Shown piece after piece: positions 36,201 to 49,297 of a DNA stretch of 64,000 bases. Each line of letters begins with the position of its first letter. Within the stretch, counting starts at the first letter, position 1. The DNA is from Phanerodontia chrysosporium (Eukaryota; Basidiomycota; Agaricomycetes; Polyporales; Phanerochaetaceae), in the NCBI GenBank assembly GCA_001910725.1, contig MJGA01000003.1, positions 558,001 to 622,000 on the forward strand, read 5' to 3'. A program made the translations under genes and the position numbers. The notes beneath the pieces are model-generated. The model was given only the letters and a program-made list of their open reading frames with translations, had not been told where the DNA came from and ran no database searches.

Positions 36201-39200
36201 TTGTCATGTCAGACCTCAGTGGAAGACAAGTTGAACGCTACGAGTATGAGCGTTCGTTCGACCAACGATACATCATCCATGTCATGGACATATTGCTCTC
36301 TGTCGTGAAGTTCGGAGGACAAGGTTTAAATAAGGTCGCAAGGGCGACACCCATAAGCCGCTCGTCTCACGCCGCTGTGCGCGAACGAGCGAGAACCGGT
36401 AAGCTCACTTTTGGCTCTGAATCTCGGGTTAGATTCTCAAACTTCGGGAAGTAGTGAACAGCGCTCCGGAGACAAGTTACATGGATGTAATTATCAGCGC
36501 GTTGTTGGGGTACGTCTGCAGACCAGTGAACCAGAGACAGTGATGACCGATTGTTTCCACAGCTATCTCAAGTCTGAACCGAAACAGAGGCTCTCGCCGA
36601 CAATGGGACCGTTTAACGAGACATTACAATCATCCGTTGTCGACCTTTTGCAGGCTTTGGTTGCTCGCGGGGAAGTTGACCTATACTTGCTGCAAGCTGC
36701 GGAGAACGACGTGGTTGGCAAGTTGTTCACGTGCGTCCATACGGGTAGGCTGGACCTACAGAACAAGCTCCTCCACCTCCTCCACTCAATCATTTCCGCG
36801 TCAAGCGCAAGAATACAAAGCGAATCGTCCCGTGCTCACAAAGCACCTGAGCGATCGCCTGAAGGTGGTAGCAGAATATCCTCGCCCCTCTTCTCCCTCA
36901 ACCCTCTTCTCACCCAGACTCTCATCGACGGCATCTCGATACCCTCAAACCGCGCAATTCTCCAACACTGGCTGGACTTCATCCTCATGACGATACCCCA
37001 ATTTCACGAAATACTCCTTCCCACAATCATACCCCTCAACGACTGTGTCTGCGGTCAGCTGAAGGAAGCTTTAGCTGAGGTTATGCAGGCTTCCAACACA
37101 GACAGCGCGTTGGCCGACATCACTATCTATACCACGGATGCCGACTTCATCATGCTCTTGAATGCATTGGAGCGGCTGGTTCTCTTGAGCTTGTCGCAAG
37201 CACCCGAGTCAAGCCAAATCGAGGACGAAATGCAACTCGAAAAGTCTGGGCAAGACGGGGGCGGACTCCTTGGATATGTGTCTAATGTCTTCAGCACCGA
37301 CTCAGGGCCTGCGACATCAGAGGAGCCGATGCAGGTATGTTATGTGATGTCCATATTCGTCTAAAGCTCATACCGGCGGTAGATCAAGCCATCAGACCCA
37401 CGATGTATGCAGGAAGCAGTGCGGATCCTTTGGGCCATATGGGAGCGGCTGGTTGTTCCGCCTCAACCACAATGGGGCTCGCAAGAGGAATCCTTGACCC
37501 TGATCTTTACACGGGCGCGGGCGCGCTGCCGTCGTGTACTGGAACACCTCTTCAAGGCCCACCCGCTCGAAGTGCTGGAGTCGGTCGTGGAATGCTGGTA
37601 CCGCAATGCCAGGGTGAGCGAGGTACCCTCTCGACAATGGCTGTTTCTCACCCGGAGCGCGCGTAGAGAGATGACTCTGCGTCGTTCGAGCTCGTTGACG
37701 TCTTAACTTCCAGCGCACAGAATGTTATCCTTATGCTCTGCGAGACTATCACGGTCCGCGTTCCTGGAATGTCTGACAGACCGAGGCGGCACACCCTCTG
37801 CACCAACACGTGAGCTTCTGACCTAATCACGACAAGGAGGTCAAACTGAATTCGCAGTAGTTCAGATATCATGCTGTTCGAGTTCTTGGAGCAATACCTG
37901 GGACGCCTCGAGGGTCCTTTGGCTGTGCAGGTTTGGGGACGTTGTCTCCAGTTCTTCAAGGACCTGCTTGCTACGTTCCGCGACTTCAAGGTGCAAGTCT
38001 TCCATGGACTGAGGTGAACCAACTCCTTCCTCGACTACGTTCATGGCTATTCATGTCGCTTTAGATGCCTTACTGTTTTGACAGACAAGGTCACGCAAAC
38101 TACCGCACTAGAAGACAAGCGAGCAAGGAAGGAGCTGCAGGTGAATCTACCGCGTTTCACGCTCTCCGGTGTACTGACAATGACATAGGATACATACAGC
38201 AAAATGGTGGAGTTATGCTTAATTGCGGGCCGGTCATACGAACAGGGCAGCTGGATTCGTCGCGGCCAAGCTACCTTCGGGGTGAATGGAGCTGGAAGGG
38301 AATCTCCTATTCCTCGTGGTTCGTGCAATCTCGAACGCTATCAATGCCCTCTGACACTTTCACAGCTCGATCAGAATTGATGGTGGATGAGAAAGTGAAC
38401 ATGAGCTCTACATCGCTGCCAACATCCCTCACAGAGCCTGTCAAAGTGTCGACCTCGTCAGACCTCGTTGATCACGTAAGCGCTCCCACTCGTATCTTTA
38501 CGCGTCGCTCATGGCACGCAGGTCAATATGTATCTCGCATCAGATGTCGTCCCAAGGTTGCGCAAGTTCCTGGTCGAGTCCGACAAGATTTTGGCGCTGT
38601 CTAGCAGTATAGTGACGACGGTAGTCACTCCGTCACTGAAAAGCCGCGCGAAGTAAGATTCGCTCGATAGTTCTGATATCTCGTATCTGACCAACCGATA
38701 GGCCATTGGATGTGGACGAGACGATTCTTGCTATTCTGCGCGAATTGGCCAAGATTGGTTCTGCCATCAAGGCATGGAGGGGCCCTATCGTCGACATCGT
38801 TAACGACAATCGATGCTTCAATTCGACCCCCTCTGCTGGCAAGCGGTGGCGAGTACTGATGAAGATGTTGTTTGAGACTGACAAATCCGCTCTGACTGAG
38901 TTACTCAGTGAGTTAATTGAATCTGAGAATACGCATCCCTCTTACACTGACGTTAGGCCGTATCACAACTGCTCCGTCTGCGAATATCTTCACCAATAGA
39001 GAGTACGAAATGCTCTTGCGATCTCTCAACCTCCGGAGGCTGTCATACGTGATCCTGAGTGGGGAGAAGAATCAGTTCTTGACACAGCTCCCGACGATTC
39101 AAGAGAAGCTGGTGGACACTCTTCGGAATGTCAATGCGCCTGTCGTACAGAGCGAGGTGTACCTCTGCGTGCGCGTACTTATGTGCCGTCTCTCCCCGCA

Positions 39201-39873
39201 CAATCTATCCAGCTTCTGGCCGACGATCTTCACCGAACTCGTATGTACCTGCGTGCAGGAGGATGGACGAGCTTACTGACCAGACTGCATAGTATCGGAT
39301 ATTCGAATCAGTGCTCTTGACACTGCCATCGGATGGCTCTGAAGAGCTGGGCTTGGTCCTCGCAGCCAGCAAGCTGCTTGACCTTCTGCTTGTGCTGCAG
39401 ACAGAAGAGTTCCAAGTGTAGGTTGTTCGGCATCTCCGTCTATGTACAAGGCTGATAAGAGGCCAGGCATCAATGGGTCTTCATTACGGACACCGTCGAC
39501 GCTATTTACAAGCCCGAGAAGTGGATCCCCGTAGCGCTGCTCGATCGCCTCTCCGAGATTGCCGGACAACTTCCCAGCGAAGGGGTACGTGTATAGTGCG
39601 CCGTGAGACCATCAGCCTGTACTCACGAATGTTCAGGAGGTTGGCAAACACCGCGACCAGCACGGTGTGCTGCAATCACCTGTCACCGAAGCGCGCCACT
39701 TGCGCCGGCCACTGCTCAACACCATGCATCAGATCGATAGTATCCGCGACCTCATTTCGTTCTTCTCGCAGGTCAGCATGACATCGTACGAGAGTGTGTA
39801 CACGAGCGGTGGCAACGTGGATTGGGTGGCGGTCGAGGACGGGCTATTCCGGGATATGTTCGACGGGCGATAG
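33213..39873 (+). CDS. DOP1: Dop1/Dopey family protein
   Basis: Dop1 is a very large peripheral protein that works with the flippase Neo1 and Mon2 in Golgi/endosome traffic; in filamentous fungi homologues influence cell polarity. The gene opens MSTGGPSTSDGAS at 33213. The Dopey N-domain reads DPKYKKYTQQVEKCLSSFD, EWADFISFLKQLLK, AYMQFKEIPRKVIVAKRLSQ, LNPALPTGVHQRALDVYAHI and LFDTHYLPLQGGLRP. The middle is an alpha-solenoid, including SYMDVIISALL and SSVVDLLQALVARG. The conserved C-terminus has RRLSYVILSGEKNQFLTQLP, YRIFESVLLTLPSDG, LDLLLVLQTEEFQ and GNVDWVAVEDGLF, ending FDGR with TAG at 39871-39873. More than 25 short introns occur. One junction near 36400-36425 (after RERARTG, before ILKLREVV) does not join in frame cleanly and may be another indel. 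Confidence 0.88.
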
Positions 39874-40058
39874 CTGTATACTTACTATCTGTTGTGCTTC
39901 CTCATATCGTTTTTCCTTCGCGCAATGCCCTTGTAAAACCCGTTGGCCAACGCATGATCATTTCCAACAGCCGAAAAGCAAGATACAACGATGTAAGGAC
40001 GGTGCCCAAAATGTGCAAAAGAGTAAAATCCGGAGTCCAGCGGACAGCAGTCGCAGAA

Positions 40059-41355
40059 TCAGAAGTCGCCCCAAGCGCGACGGAACTTGTACTGCATGCG
40101 GTCCTGGTCAGCGTTCGGCATCTGGAGGTGAGACATGCAGAACATAGCAGTACCTTGTATGGCAGGTTCTTCTTCAGACGATCGGAAGGCGACCGCGGTG
40201 GCTTGTACCCGCTCTCTCCAGTGCCCCATTCGTCCGCAGGCGCGCCGGCCGCCCGAGCCTTCTTGAATCGCTCGACAGGGTCCTCCTTCTCGGGGTCCGG
40301 AAGGCGCGTGAAGCGTGCTGCGGGCGAGGCCTCGATGGGGTGTTCGCCGCCGAACGTGTTGTCGAGCACCTGCTGCGTGCCGTCGCCAGCCGCAGCGGGT
40401 GGGGCCTGCCCTTCAGGCACGGGCTCGTGCTGCTGCAGTGCCTCGTCCACTGTGATGCCCTGGTACTTCGCCTCGCGCATGGCCTCCTCGAGTTCGATCT
40501 GCTCGTGGTGCGCGAAATGCTCGAGGTCCTCGGGGTGCGTGTATGACTCTTCTGTCTGTGTCTCCGGGGTAGAGTGATATTGCTCTGAGATAATTTAGGG
40601 CGTGGCAGAGTTGAGAATATTCGTGCTGCACTTACCCTCATGATGAAGGAAGAACTCTAGAAACGAAAGATGGGAAACTGCGGGTCCAGTAGGAGAAGGT
40701 GCACATACCGCTCTCCACGTCGTAGTGGTGCCCCTCTGCGCCAAGGTCCTCAAAGTTCGGCAGACCATCCAGCCCCACAGCGTTCAGCTCGTCAAGGTCG
40801 ATCTTTCCGTCACTGTTCTTGTCCATGAGATTTAAAACAGTGTCCACGATGTGATCAGCCTTCTTCTGATGCTCAATGTCGTCCTAGGGTGGTGTTAGTA
40901 GAAGTATGGTACGACCTACGTAGACCTTGCCTTTGACTTGCGCTGCGAGTAGACATGGTGAACGCCATAGACAGCCTCAATCTCCTCGCGGTCCCAGAAG
41001 CCATCTCTGCATGTGGTATTAGAATTGAGTGGGCAGTGATGAGGTACGTGACGTACCTGTTTAGGTCATGAAGCTGGAAGAAACTACCAACGTCGAAAGC
41101 GTCTCTGTATCTCCTCTAAGTGCCCATCCTACGTACTGAAACTACTCGGAACGTACATATGATGCTCCGAAGACATCTGGAATACATGTGTTAGCTTCCA
41201 GAACAGCGAGCGGAAGAGATGCCTCCGTTACTCACATGCCGTTGCGCATACTGCTGGATAGTCTCGCCAGCAATGCGCTCGCCATCGTTGTGCCCGCCAT
41301 GTGCCCTGGCAAGCTGTATTCCAGAGACGAGGAGGAGGCCAGAAAAGACGTGCAT
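40059..41355 (-). CDS. secretory EF-hand protein, Ssp120/nucleobindin-like
   Basis: The start at 41355 opens MHVFSGLLLVSGIQLARAHG, a signal peptide. Then come IAGETIQQYAQRH and two EF-hands: DLNRDGFWDREE, found in the exon with IEAVYGVHHVYSQRK, and DKNSDGKIDLDE, in HIVDTVLNLMDKNSDG. Both loops keep the acidic Ca2+ ligands. The remainder is charged and His/Glu-rich (HPEDLEHFAHHEQIELEE), then Pro-rich, ending QYKFRRAWGDF with TGA at 40061-40059. The layout resembles yeast Ssp120 and animal nucleobindin/Cab45, luminal Ca2+-binding cargo-receptor partners. No HDEL-type retention signal is present at this C-terminus. Five or six introns occur, and the gene converges with Dop1 across about 185 bases. 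Confidence 0.8.
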
Positions 41356-42739
41356 TTTGCGCTGTGGACAAGCCTGCAGACGGTGAGGTGGGCGTTGCTC
41401 GACGAGCTGTTGGCGAGGGACACACGGCCTCTATTCTGTGACCCGGGCGCTTGGCGTCGCGACCCAAGATGATCGGGCGATTGTTCAGACCACGTGGGAA
41501 GCCCTTCGTGCTGCATCAGGAAGGTATCTAGGTTCGTGTCCTCGATAACGTCCCGTGTGGCACGACCGCAAAGCAGGATGACGACATATACACCGAGAAG
41601 CGCATCGACGCTGTATTACCAAGCCTCGCTACCTTTTGTCGGAGTGGGATACCGAGAAATGAGCCCAGGCTCGTAAAGACACGAGCATAAAGCATTGCCG
41701 CAGTCAGCCGGTGTAGGGCATGCGACCCCATCTCTCCTTTCCATCTCTTTCCATCCCTAATCACATCGTTACAGAGAATTCACTTACGATCCCGCTTCAC
41801 AGAAGAGGCCTGAGCTATGGAGTCCTCAAGGACCTGGACCTGCGGACCACAAAACCCCCCGTATCCTGTTTGCGAGTCGGCGGTGAAAGACATGCACAGA
41901 ATGGTATACATGCGCCCCCCCTCTTTTGGGTAATTAATGGAAACGGCGGTTGGTTGAGTATGTCTGAGTCAATGACGCCGCCGCTCGCTACCGAAAACGG
42001 CGCCTGTAGGCCTCGGCGTGGCGGCGAGTCACTGCCAAGAAGCCAGTCCATAGTCACTGACTGTGGCGGAGCCGCTGGCCCGCAACATAACGCTGCAAGT
42101 CAACCGATTGGTCGCGGAGCGACGAGTAGACGATCGAACCCACCGCTAACCCACGTCCGGTGAAGAGCATTGTCGGGGCGTTGCTACCAGCTGGCAGCCG
42201 TGATGGGGACGGCCAATCCGGGGTGTGCATTCTCTAGGGACGCTTACCAAGCTATCAAGAAGGAGCGCGAGCGAGGGTGCTGTGTGAATTTCCTCGGGAG
42301 AAAACAGATTTTGCCACGGTTCGGTCTGCCGTCTCGGCATTCTTGCACACCTTCCATTTTCGGTCAACGTGCAGGGTCTTGCCGCCGGAGGTACCATCGG
42401 ACTGCGAGCCTCCCAGGGCCCGTTCCAAGCCCTCCTCTCCAACGTTCTTGAGCGCAGCTCGTATCTCTTCTGCGACATTCCACTGCCCAAACATGCTGAC
42501 ATCATGGTAAGAGCAACGCAGGGGGACGCGGCTGAGGGCGGGAGATTCCCGGCGATCGGGATATCGAGCCTCGGAGAACGAGTCGTTTCAGTGGATCTGA
42601 GATTACATATTCGAATTCCCAGCGAATTGCTCGTGGCGAACCTACGTGATTGACTTTGACTACAGACGGGGTCTCTCCCCATATATATCATGCCTGCTCG
42701 CCCTCTTCATCCGCCCAACTCACGAGCTCGCCTCCTCCC
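41356..42739. other. long divergent intergenic region upstream of the ABC transporter
   Basis: About 1.4 kb between the EF-hand gene (minus) and the ABC transporter (plus), long by the standard of this window. Open frames on both strands (41720-42163 plus, 42691-42146 minus) have no domain. An inverted CCAAT box (gattggt) lies at about 42098-42104. The length fits a complex promoter for a regulated efflux pump, which is inference. Confidence 0.4.
42681..42689 (+). promoter_or_regulatory. TATA-like element of the ABC transporter gene
   Basis: The run atatatatc lies about 50-60 bases before the chosen start codon at 42740. The position is close to the ATG, so transcription would give a very short leader; it may still be a functional TATA element. 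Confidence 0.35.
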
Positions 42740-45700
42740 ATGACCGACTCTCCGGGTGAAGAGCGCACTCTGCGCTCTGACGACGAGCCCCATCATGTCG
42801 ACGTCCAGCAGGCCGAGTTTGTCTTCAATCAGCTCTCCCGCGCCCTTTCCCAGCGTTCAGAACGCGATCCTGCGGCGAAGGAGGGAGACGTAGAAAAGTC
42901 CGGTAACGGCAATGAAGCCCGCTTCGACCTCCGCGAGTATCTCCAGTCCTCCAACGACGCCCATCAGGCTGCCGGAATCAAGCACAAGCATGTCGGGGTC
43001 ACCTGGGAAGACCTTCAGGTCGAAGTAGTTGGTGGTGGCGACTATAAGGTGCGCACATTGCAGGCGTGTTATCACAGCCACTGCTCACAAGTATGGGTTG
43101 GCTAGATTTACATTGGTACATTCGGAAGTGCGTGACCTATGGCTCTCGTTGTGTTTGCTATTGACGTACTCTGCAGAGGCCATTCTGGACTTTTTACTAC
43201 TCCCCGTCATGTATGTGTGGGGATTGATGTCGTACTTTCTCCGGAATCGATGAAACGCGTTCAGCTCACGCCCATTTTGCACAAGTAAATCCTTTACCCT
43301 GAACCCCACGGAGGCTGCTCTAACGTGTTCAATAGGCAATCTGGACTCGTCAAGCCTGGCGAGATGGTTTTGGTTCTCGGATGCCCCGGCGCAGGCTGCA
43401 CGACGTTCTTGAAGACAATCGCAAACGAAAGGGGTGATTATGCACGGGTGTCAGGTGACGTTCGTTACGCCGGCATCGACGCCGCCGAAATGGCCAAGAT
43501 GTACAAAGGCGAGGTCGTGTACAACCAAGAAGGTAAACCTTGCGTTCTCTCTGTACAGGCGCAACTGTTGAACGAGACTCCAGATGATATCCACCTTGCT
43601 ACGCTCACGGTCGGTCAGACCTTGGACTTCGCGCTTTCGGTGAAAACACCGAGCAAGAACGGCCGTCTCCCGGGGCTGTCGAAGCACCAATTCAACGACG
43701 AGGTCAAGGATATGCTCTTGAAGATGTTGAATATCTCGCACACAGCGAACACCTACGTAGGCGACGAGTTCGTACGTGGCGTCTCCGGTGGTGAGAGAAA
43801 GCGTGTCTCTATCGCGGAGATGATGGCGACACGGGCCCGCGTTCTGGCCTTCGACAACTCGACGCGTGGTCTTGATGCCAGTACGGCACTAGATTTCGTC
43901 AAGTCCATGCGCGTGATGACAGATGTCCTTGGACAGACTACATTTGCGACCCTGTACGTTTTGACTGATCGGGACGTACGCTGTCACTAACGTTACTGCA
44001 GGTACCAAGCGGGTGAAGGTATCTACGAGCTCTTCGATAAGGTCATCGTTCTCGATAAGGGCCGTCAGGTGTTCTTCGGACCCCCTTCCGAGGCGCGCGC
44101 ATACTTCGAGAACCTTGGGTATAAGGCCCTTCCCCGGCAGAGCACTGCCGACTACCTCACGGGCTGCACAGACCCCAATGAGCGGCAGTTCGCGCCCGGA
44201 CGCTCGCCGGATGACGTGCCGTGCTCGCCTGAGGAGCTCGAACAGGCGTTCCTCCAGTCAGCATACGCGGAGAAGATGTACGGCGAGCTGCAGCGCTACA
44301 AGCAGAAGATGGAGACCGAGAAGCAGGACCAGATCGCGTTCCGCGAGGCAGTCCTAGCTGACAAGAAGCGCGGCGTGTCGAAGAAGAGCCCGTACACCGT
44401 GGGCTTCTTCGGCCAGGTCAAGGCGCTCACTATCCGCCAGTTCCGCATGCGCCTTCAGGACAAGTTCACGCTTGTCACAGGCTTTTCGCTCTCATGGGTG
44501 AGTCTGCCGCCCCCTGACGTTCCTCCTACCGTGACTAACCGCACTCTGGCAGATTCTCGCGATCATCATCGGAGCAGCGTACTACAACCTACCGTTGACT
44601 GCTGCCGGAGCATTCACGAGAGGCTCTGTGCTCTTCGTCGCACTTCTTACATGCTGCTTGGACACTTTCGGAGAGCTTCCCGCCCAGATGATGGGGCGCC
44701 CGATCTTGAAGAAGCAGGTATGTAGCATCACCACCGCAGTTACGCACAATTGCTGAGTCTTTGACATTGCAGACGAGTTATTGCCTGTACCGACCCGCAG
44801 CAACTGTCCTTGCGAACACTCTGGCGGATATTCCATTCTCCTTCGTTCGCATCACAATCTACAACATTATCATCTACTTCATGACCGGCCTTGATCGTTC
44901 TGCAGGAGGATTCTTCACGTTTGAGCTCATGGCCAGTCTACGAATCCTATCGGTTCCTGTGAAGCCACTTACTTACCGTTCCTGCGTAGGTCTATCTGGC
45001 CTATCTTACAATGCAAGGCTTCTTCCGCACGTTCGGTAACATGTTCTCGAGTTTCCACGCAGCGTTCAGGATTTGCGCGTTCTTCGTACCGAACATGATT
45101 CAGTACGTTGGTTACATGATTCCTGTCACGCAGATGAAGAGATGGCTCTTCTGGATCGTGAGTCGCGGAATTGACGTTGATGGTTCTCGAACTAACATCC
45201 GGCCTTCAGTTCTACATCAACCCACTCTCGTACGGTCAGTACGCCACATCTAGATGAACGCGTATGATTCTAACCGTATTACAGCCTTCTCTGCTATCAT
45301 TGAGAACGAGTTCATGCGGATTGGGGTTCGTACTTCAACTGTCATGCCTTCCGAAATCTACTGACGACTTCATAGCTGGCTTGCAACGGCGACTACATCG
45401 TACCTCGCAACGGAGGTAACATCACCAAATATCCGTACGCTGTTCCTGCCGATCCCTCCGCTAACGTGATGCTGACCCGCGTAATCAGGGATATGCTTGG
45501 CCCAAATCAGGTCTGCACCCTGTTCGGATCGACACCCGGTCACACGGAGGTGTCTGGACGGGCCTACCTCAGTGTGGGGTACGGTCTGAACGTTTCAGAT
45601 CTGTGGAGGCGCAACTTCATCGTTCTCGTTGGATTCATGATCGCGTTTCAGATCACCCAGATGCTCCTGATTGAGTACTACCCGGTGAGTAATTTTCGGA

Positions 45701-48287
45701 ATATGTCGGTGAAGTCTCCGCTGACGTTAGTGCAGCAATACACTGGCGGCGGCTCTGCAATCATCTACGCACGGCCCACGGAGAGCTCCAAGAAGCTGAA
45801 CGAGGTACTTCAGCAGCGCAAGGCACTACGCCACAAGGCCGGGGACAACAAGGGTGACAAGACACCGGCCGAGCCAGAGCAGGGATACACCAAGGATGCG
45901 TACGGAAGACTCCCAACCTCTTCGTAACCTATATTCATCAGTGGTTACAGATTGGAAGTGCACCGCAGAACGTTCACGTGGGAGGGCATCAACTACCACG
46001 TTCCAGTTGCCGGAGGCACAAGACGGCTACTGCACGATGTTTATGGCTATGTCAAACCCGGCACCCTGACGGCCCTTATGGGTGCATCGGGTGCTGGCAA
46101 GACTACCTGTCTCGATGTACTTGCTCAGCGCAAGAACATCGGTGTCATCTCTGGAAGCATGCTTGTGGACGGCCGCCCCATTGGAACCGACTTCGCTCGG
46201 GGAACTGCATACGGTGTGTTTGTCTCCACTGTCGCAGATCTAGCTTGAGGCTGACCCAAGCATCCTTACAGCCGAACAGATGGACGTCCACGAAGGCACC
46301 GCCACAGTTCGCGAGGCAATGCAGTTCTCTGCACACCTCCGCCAGCCAGCACACGTTCCGACAGAAGAGAAGGATGCATACGTTGAGGAGATGATCGAGC
46401 TCCTTGAGCTGCAGGATCTCGCGGACGCCCTGGTATTCTCGCTCGGCGTCGAGGCGCGCAAGCGCCTGACGATTGGTGTCGAGCTTGCGAGCAAGCCCGA
46501 GTTGCTCCTCTTCCTCGACGAGCCGACGTCCGGTCTCGACGGTCAGAGCGCGTGGAACCTCGTGCGCTTCCTCAAGAAGCTTGCGGCATCCGGTCAGGCC
46601 ATCCTCTGCACGATTCACCAGCCGTCGGCTTTGCTATTCGAGAGCTTTGACCGCCTGCTCCTCCTCGAGACCGGCGGCGAGACGGTGTACTTTGGTGATA
46701 TCGGTCCCGACGCATGCGTCTTGCGCGAGTACTTCGCACGGTACGGTGCTGTCTGTCCCCCGAACGTCAACCCTGCGGAGGTGAGTCACCACTATCTGTC
46801 GAGTGATACGTTACTGACAGCACGATGCAGTTCATGCTTGACGCTATTGGTGCCGGCCTTGCACCTCGTATCGGTGACAAGGACTGGAAGGACGTCTGGC
46901 TGGACTCCCCTGAGTACCAGAAGATGCGCCAGGAGATCGAGCAAATCAAGCGCGAAGGTCTGGCGCGTCCAGTAGAGGAGAAGGGCCAGGAGACAACTTG
47001 TAAGATGCATCACATTTTTCTCGGCCGAAAGATGCTGACCTCTCTCGCTAGATGCTACGTCTTTCTGGACCCAGCTGTACGAAGTCACGAAGCGGAACAA
47101 CTGGGCTCTCTGGCGTTCTCCGGACTATGTTTTCAGCCGCCTCTTCGTTCACGTCTTTATCTCGCTGTTTATCTCGCTGTCTTTCCTACAGCTGGGACAC
47201 AGCCAGCGTGATCTCCAGTATCGTGTCTTCGGAATGTGAGTATATCCCTCTCAGGAGGCCTGCATCGGACTTAATCCTCTGCCCTATAGCTTCTGGCTCT
47301 CTATCCTTCCGATGATTGTCATGTCCCAGATTCAGCCTCTCTGGATCTACAACCGGCGCATCTTCATCCGCGAGTCATCAAGTAGGATCTACTCACCATA
47401 CGTCTTTGCTATCGGCCAGTTGATCGGAGAAATTCCGTATTCCATTCTTTGCGCCTTCGCTTACTGGGTGCTGATGGTCAGTGAATGGTTCATGGCCTGT
47501 CGTTGTCCATTACTAATCTCTATGATTAGGTCTGGCCTATGGGTTTCGGACAGGGCGCAGCTGGCACAGGCGGCAATGGCATCATCTTCCTGGTTGTACT
47601 CTTCATGGAGTTCTTCGGTGTCGGCCTAGGCCAATTCGTCGGAGCGATCTCGCCCAACGTCCAGACTGCAGCGCTGTTCAACCCCTTCCTCGGTCTCACG
47701 CTCTCGCAATTCTGCGGTGTCACGATCCCGTACCCGACTCTCGCGAAGTTCTGGCGATCATGGCTGTACCAGCTTGACCCATACACTCGGACTCTGAGTG
47801 CGACGCTGTCTACCGAGTTGCAGTAAGCATAGTGTTCCATGGATAACTGTCATCCTTGGCTGATGAAGGCACAGCGGTCTCTACATCCAGTGCAAGAACG
47901 ACGAGTTCGCGGTCTTCGATCCGCCATCTGGTCAGACCTGCCAGCAATGGGCGGGCGACTTCGTCAATACGTTCGGCGGCTACTTGAACAACCCGAATGC
48001 CACTGCGTCATGCCAATACTGCCAATACTCTGTTGGTGATCAGTACTTCGAGCCCTTGCATATTCGTTATCAAGATCGCTGGCGGGACACTTGGATATTG
48101 TTCTGCTTCTTCGGTATGTCCCTGTGTTCGCTCCTCGTAAGCATGTATTGATGACCCTCGTCACTGGTAGTGTTCAATATCTTTGCGACGATTGGTGAGT
48201 GTCGGCAACAACGCTCCTCGGTGGCATGTAGCTGATTAGTCTAATTTCACAGTCGCGTCTCGCCTGCTGCGCTATGCAAAGCGGTAA
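42740..48287 (+). CDS. PDR-type (ABCG) full-size ABC transporter
   Basis: Pleiotropic drug resistance pumps export hydrophobic drugs and lipids across the plasma membrane, with the order NBD1-TMD1-NBD2-TMD2. The start at 42740 opens [20 protein letters not shown]1 has a fungal-type altered Walker A ([12 protein letters not shown], Cys for Lys), signature [13 protein letters not shown] and altered Walker B ([12 protein letters not shown]). NBD2 has a normal Walker A ([12 protein letters not shown]) and Walker B ([12 protein letters not shown]) but a degenerate signature ([13 protein letters not shown]). TMD1 includes [15 protein letters not shown] and TMD2 includes [15 protein letters not shown]; the protein ends SRLLRYAKR with TAA at 48285-48287. 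About 20 introns occur. The frame breaks near 43244, where SYFLRNR is followed one base off by [12 protein letters not shown], and a junction near 44930 is also unclear. About 1,450 residues, normal for the family. Confidence 0.92.
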
Positions 48288-48734
48288 AGCACTCATCAAC
48301 CATCACACTTTACATTACGCATTAGTATCACATTGCATGACGTTAGATGCCCTGCACGCCATTCATGGATTAATTAGATACCGAGTAGTATTTACGACCT
48401 CATGTTATTACAGTAGCTCGAATAGAGCCCACTGACGCTTCATCTTGCACTTGCGGTCCGATGTATTTCAAGCTTACATGGCAACTACAGAGAGTGATGC
48501 CTAGTCTGGCTATATATTTGAATTCTGGAGGGAGCCTAGCTATATTCTTCGTGCACACCTTCCCCGGAATGATCTGGGTTTGTTGATGAGGGCGACACCT
48601 GAAGAGCTCTCATTTTTTAATCGTTGGAACACTCATGCAATGATTGTTGTGTCGAGGGGTATATCCGGACCAGATCTTATAGATACAGTGTTGGAGTGAG
48701 GTTACAGCCAGCGTAGCAGTTAATTGAACGACAT
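48288..48734. other. convergent 3' region
   Basis: 447 AT-rich bases between the ends of the ABC transporter and prefoldin 1 genes. It holds a TATA-like tatatattt near 48510, but no gene is visible. Confidence 0.4.
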
Positions 48735-49297
48735 TATTGATTAGGTGCACTATTGAACTGCAGCAATGTCAGTCACGCTGTCAACTGAGAGCAAGTGCAG
48801 CTCACAATATCGCGTAATTGAGCTTGTGCATCGTTGAACTGCTTCTCCAGGTATTTGTTCTGAAAGACCGTCAATACATTGCACATCGTGTTAAACTCTG
48901 ATGAGCACCTTCTTGGTGAGATTATTGATGTCGTCTGTGAGCTCCTTCTCCTCCGCCTGGAGGTCCTTGTCCATGGCCGGACGGGGAACTTGCATGAACC
49001 TAGACTATACATGAGCACGCTAGAACTCGGGTAGAGCGTCAGCACGCACATCTTTCCGACGCCCTTGTAGAGGTTAACGTCCTCGTCAAGACCTTTGATC
49101 TCCTCGATAGTGAGCTGCAATATCCGCCGCTCGCGCTCCTTGGCAGCAATCTGCTGCCGATTGATGTTCAGCGCGCGCTGCGACTGGATCGCGGTCTGTT
49201 GTATCTGGAGCAGAATCTACAGGAGCATCAGCATCGTGAACAAGCCGTGTATCGTGTGGTGCACCTTTCTGAGCGTGTCATCTGGGAGGGTAGCCAT
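48735..49297 (-). CDS. PFD1: prefoldin subunit 1
   Basis: Prefoldin is a hexameric cytosolic chaperone that hands unfolded actin and tubulin to the CCT chaperonin; subunit 1 is a beta-type member. The start at 49297 opens MATLPDDTLRKILLQIQQTA and continues QSQRALNINRQQIAAKERE, the first coiled-coil arm. Then come the beta-hairpin region DEDVNLYKGVGKMFMQ and the second arm ELTDDINNLTKKNKYLEKQ. The last exon, joined by intron gtgagc...ctgcag, reads FNSAPNQ and stops with TAA at 48737-48735. The motif YKGVGKMF matches the family's YEGVGRMF. Four introns split it, and the size of about 120 residues is normal. Confidence 0.85.

Noticed and set aside
42100..42160. Minus-strand ggttcgatc, recalling a tRNA T-loop
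   Set aside because: No matching D-arm, anticodon arm or acceptor stem could be folded upstream of it.
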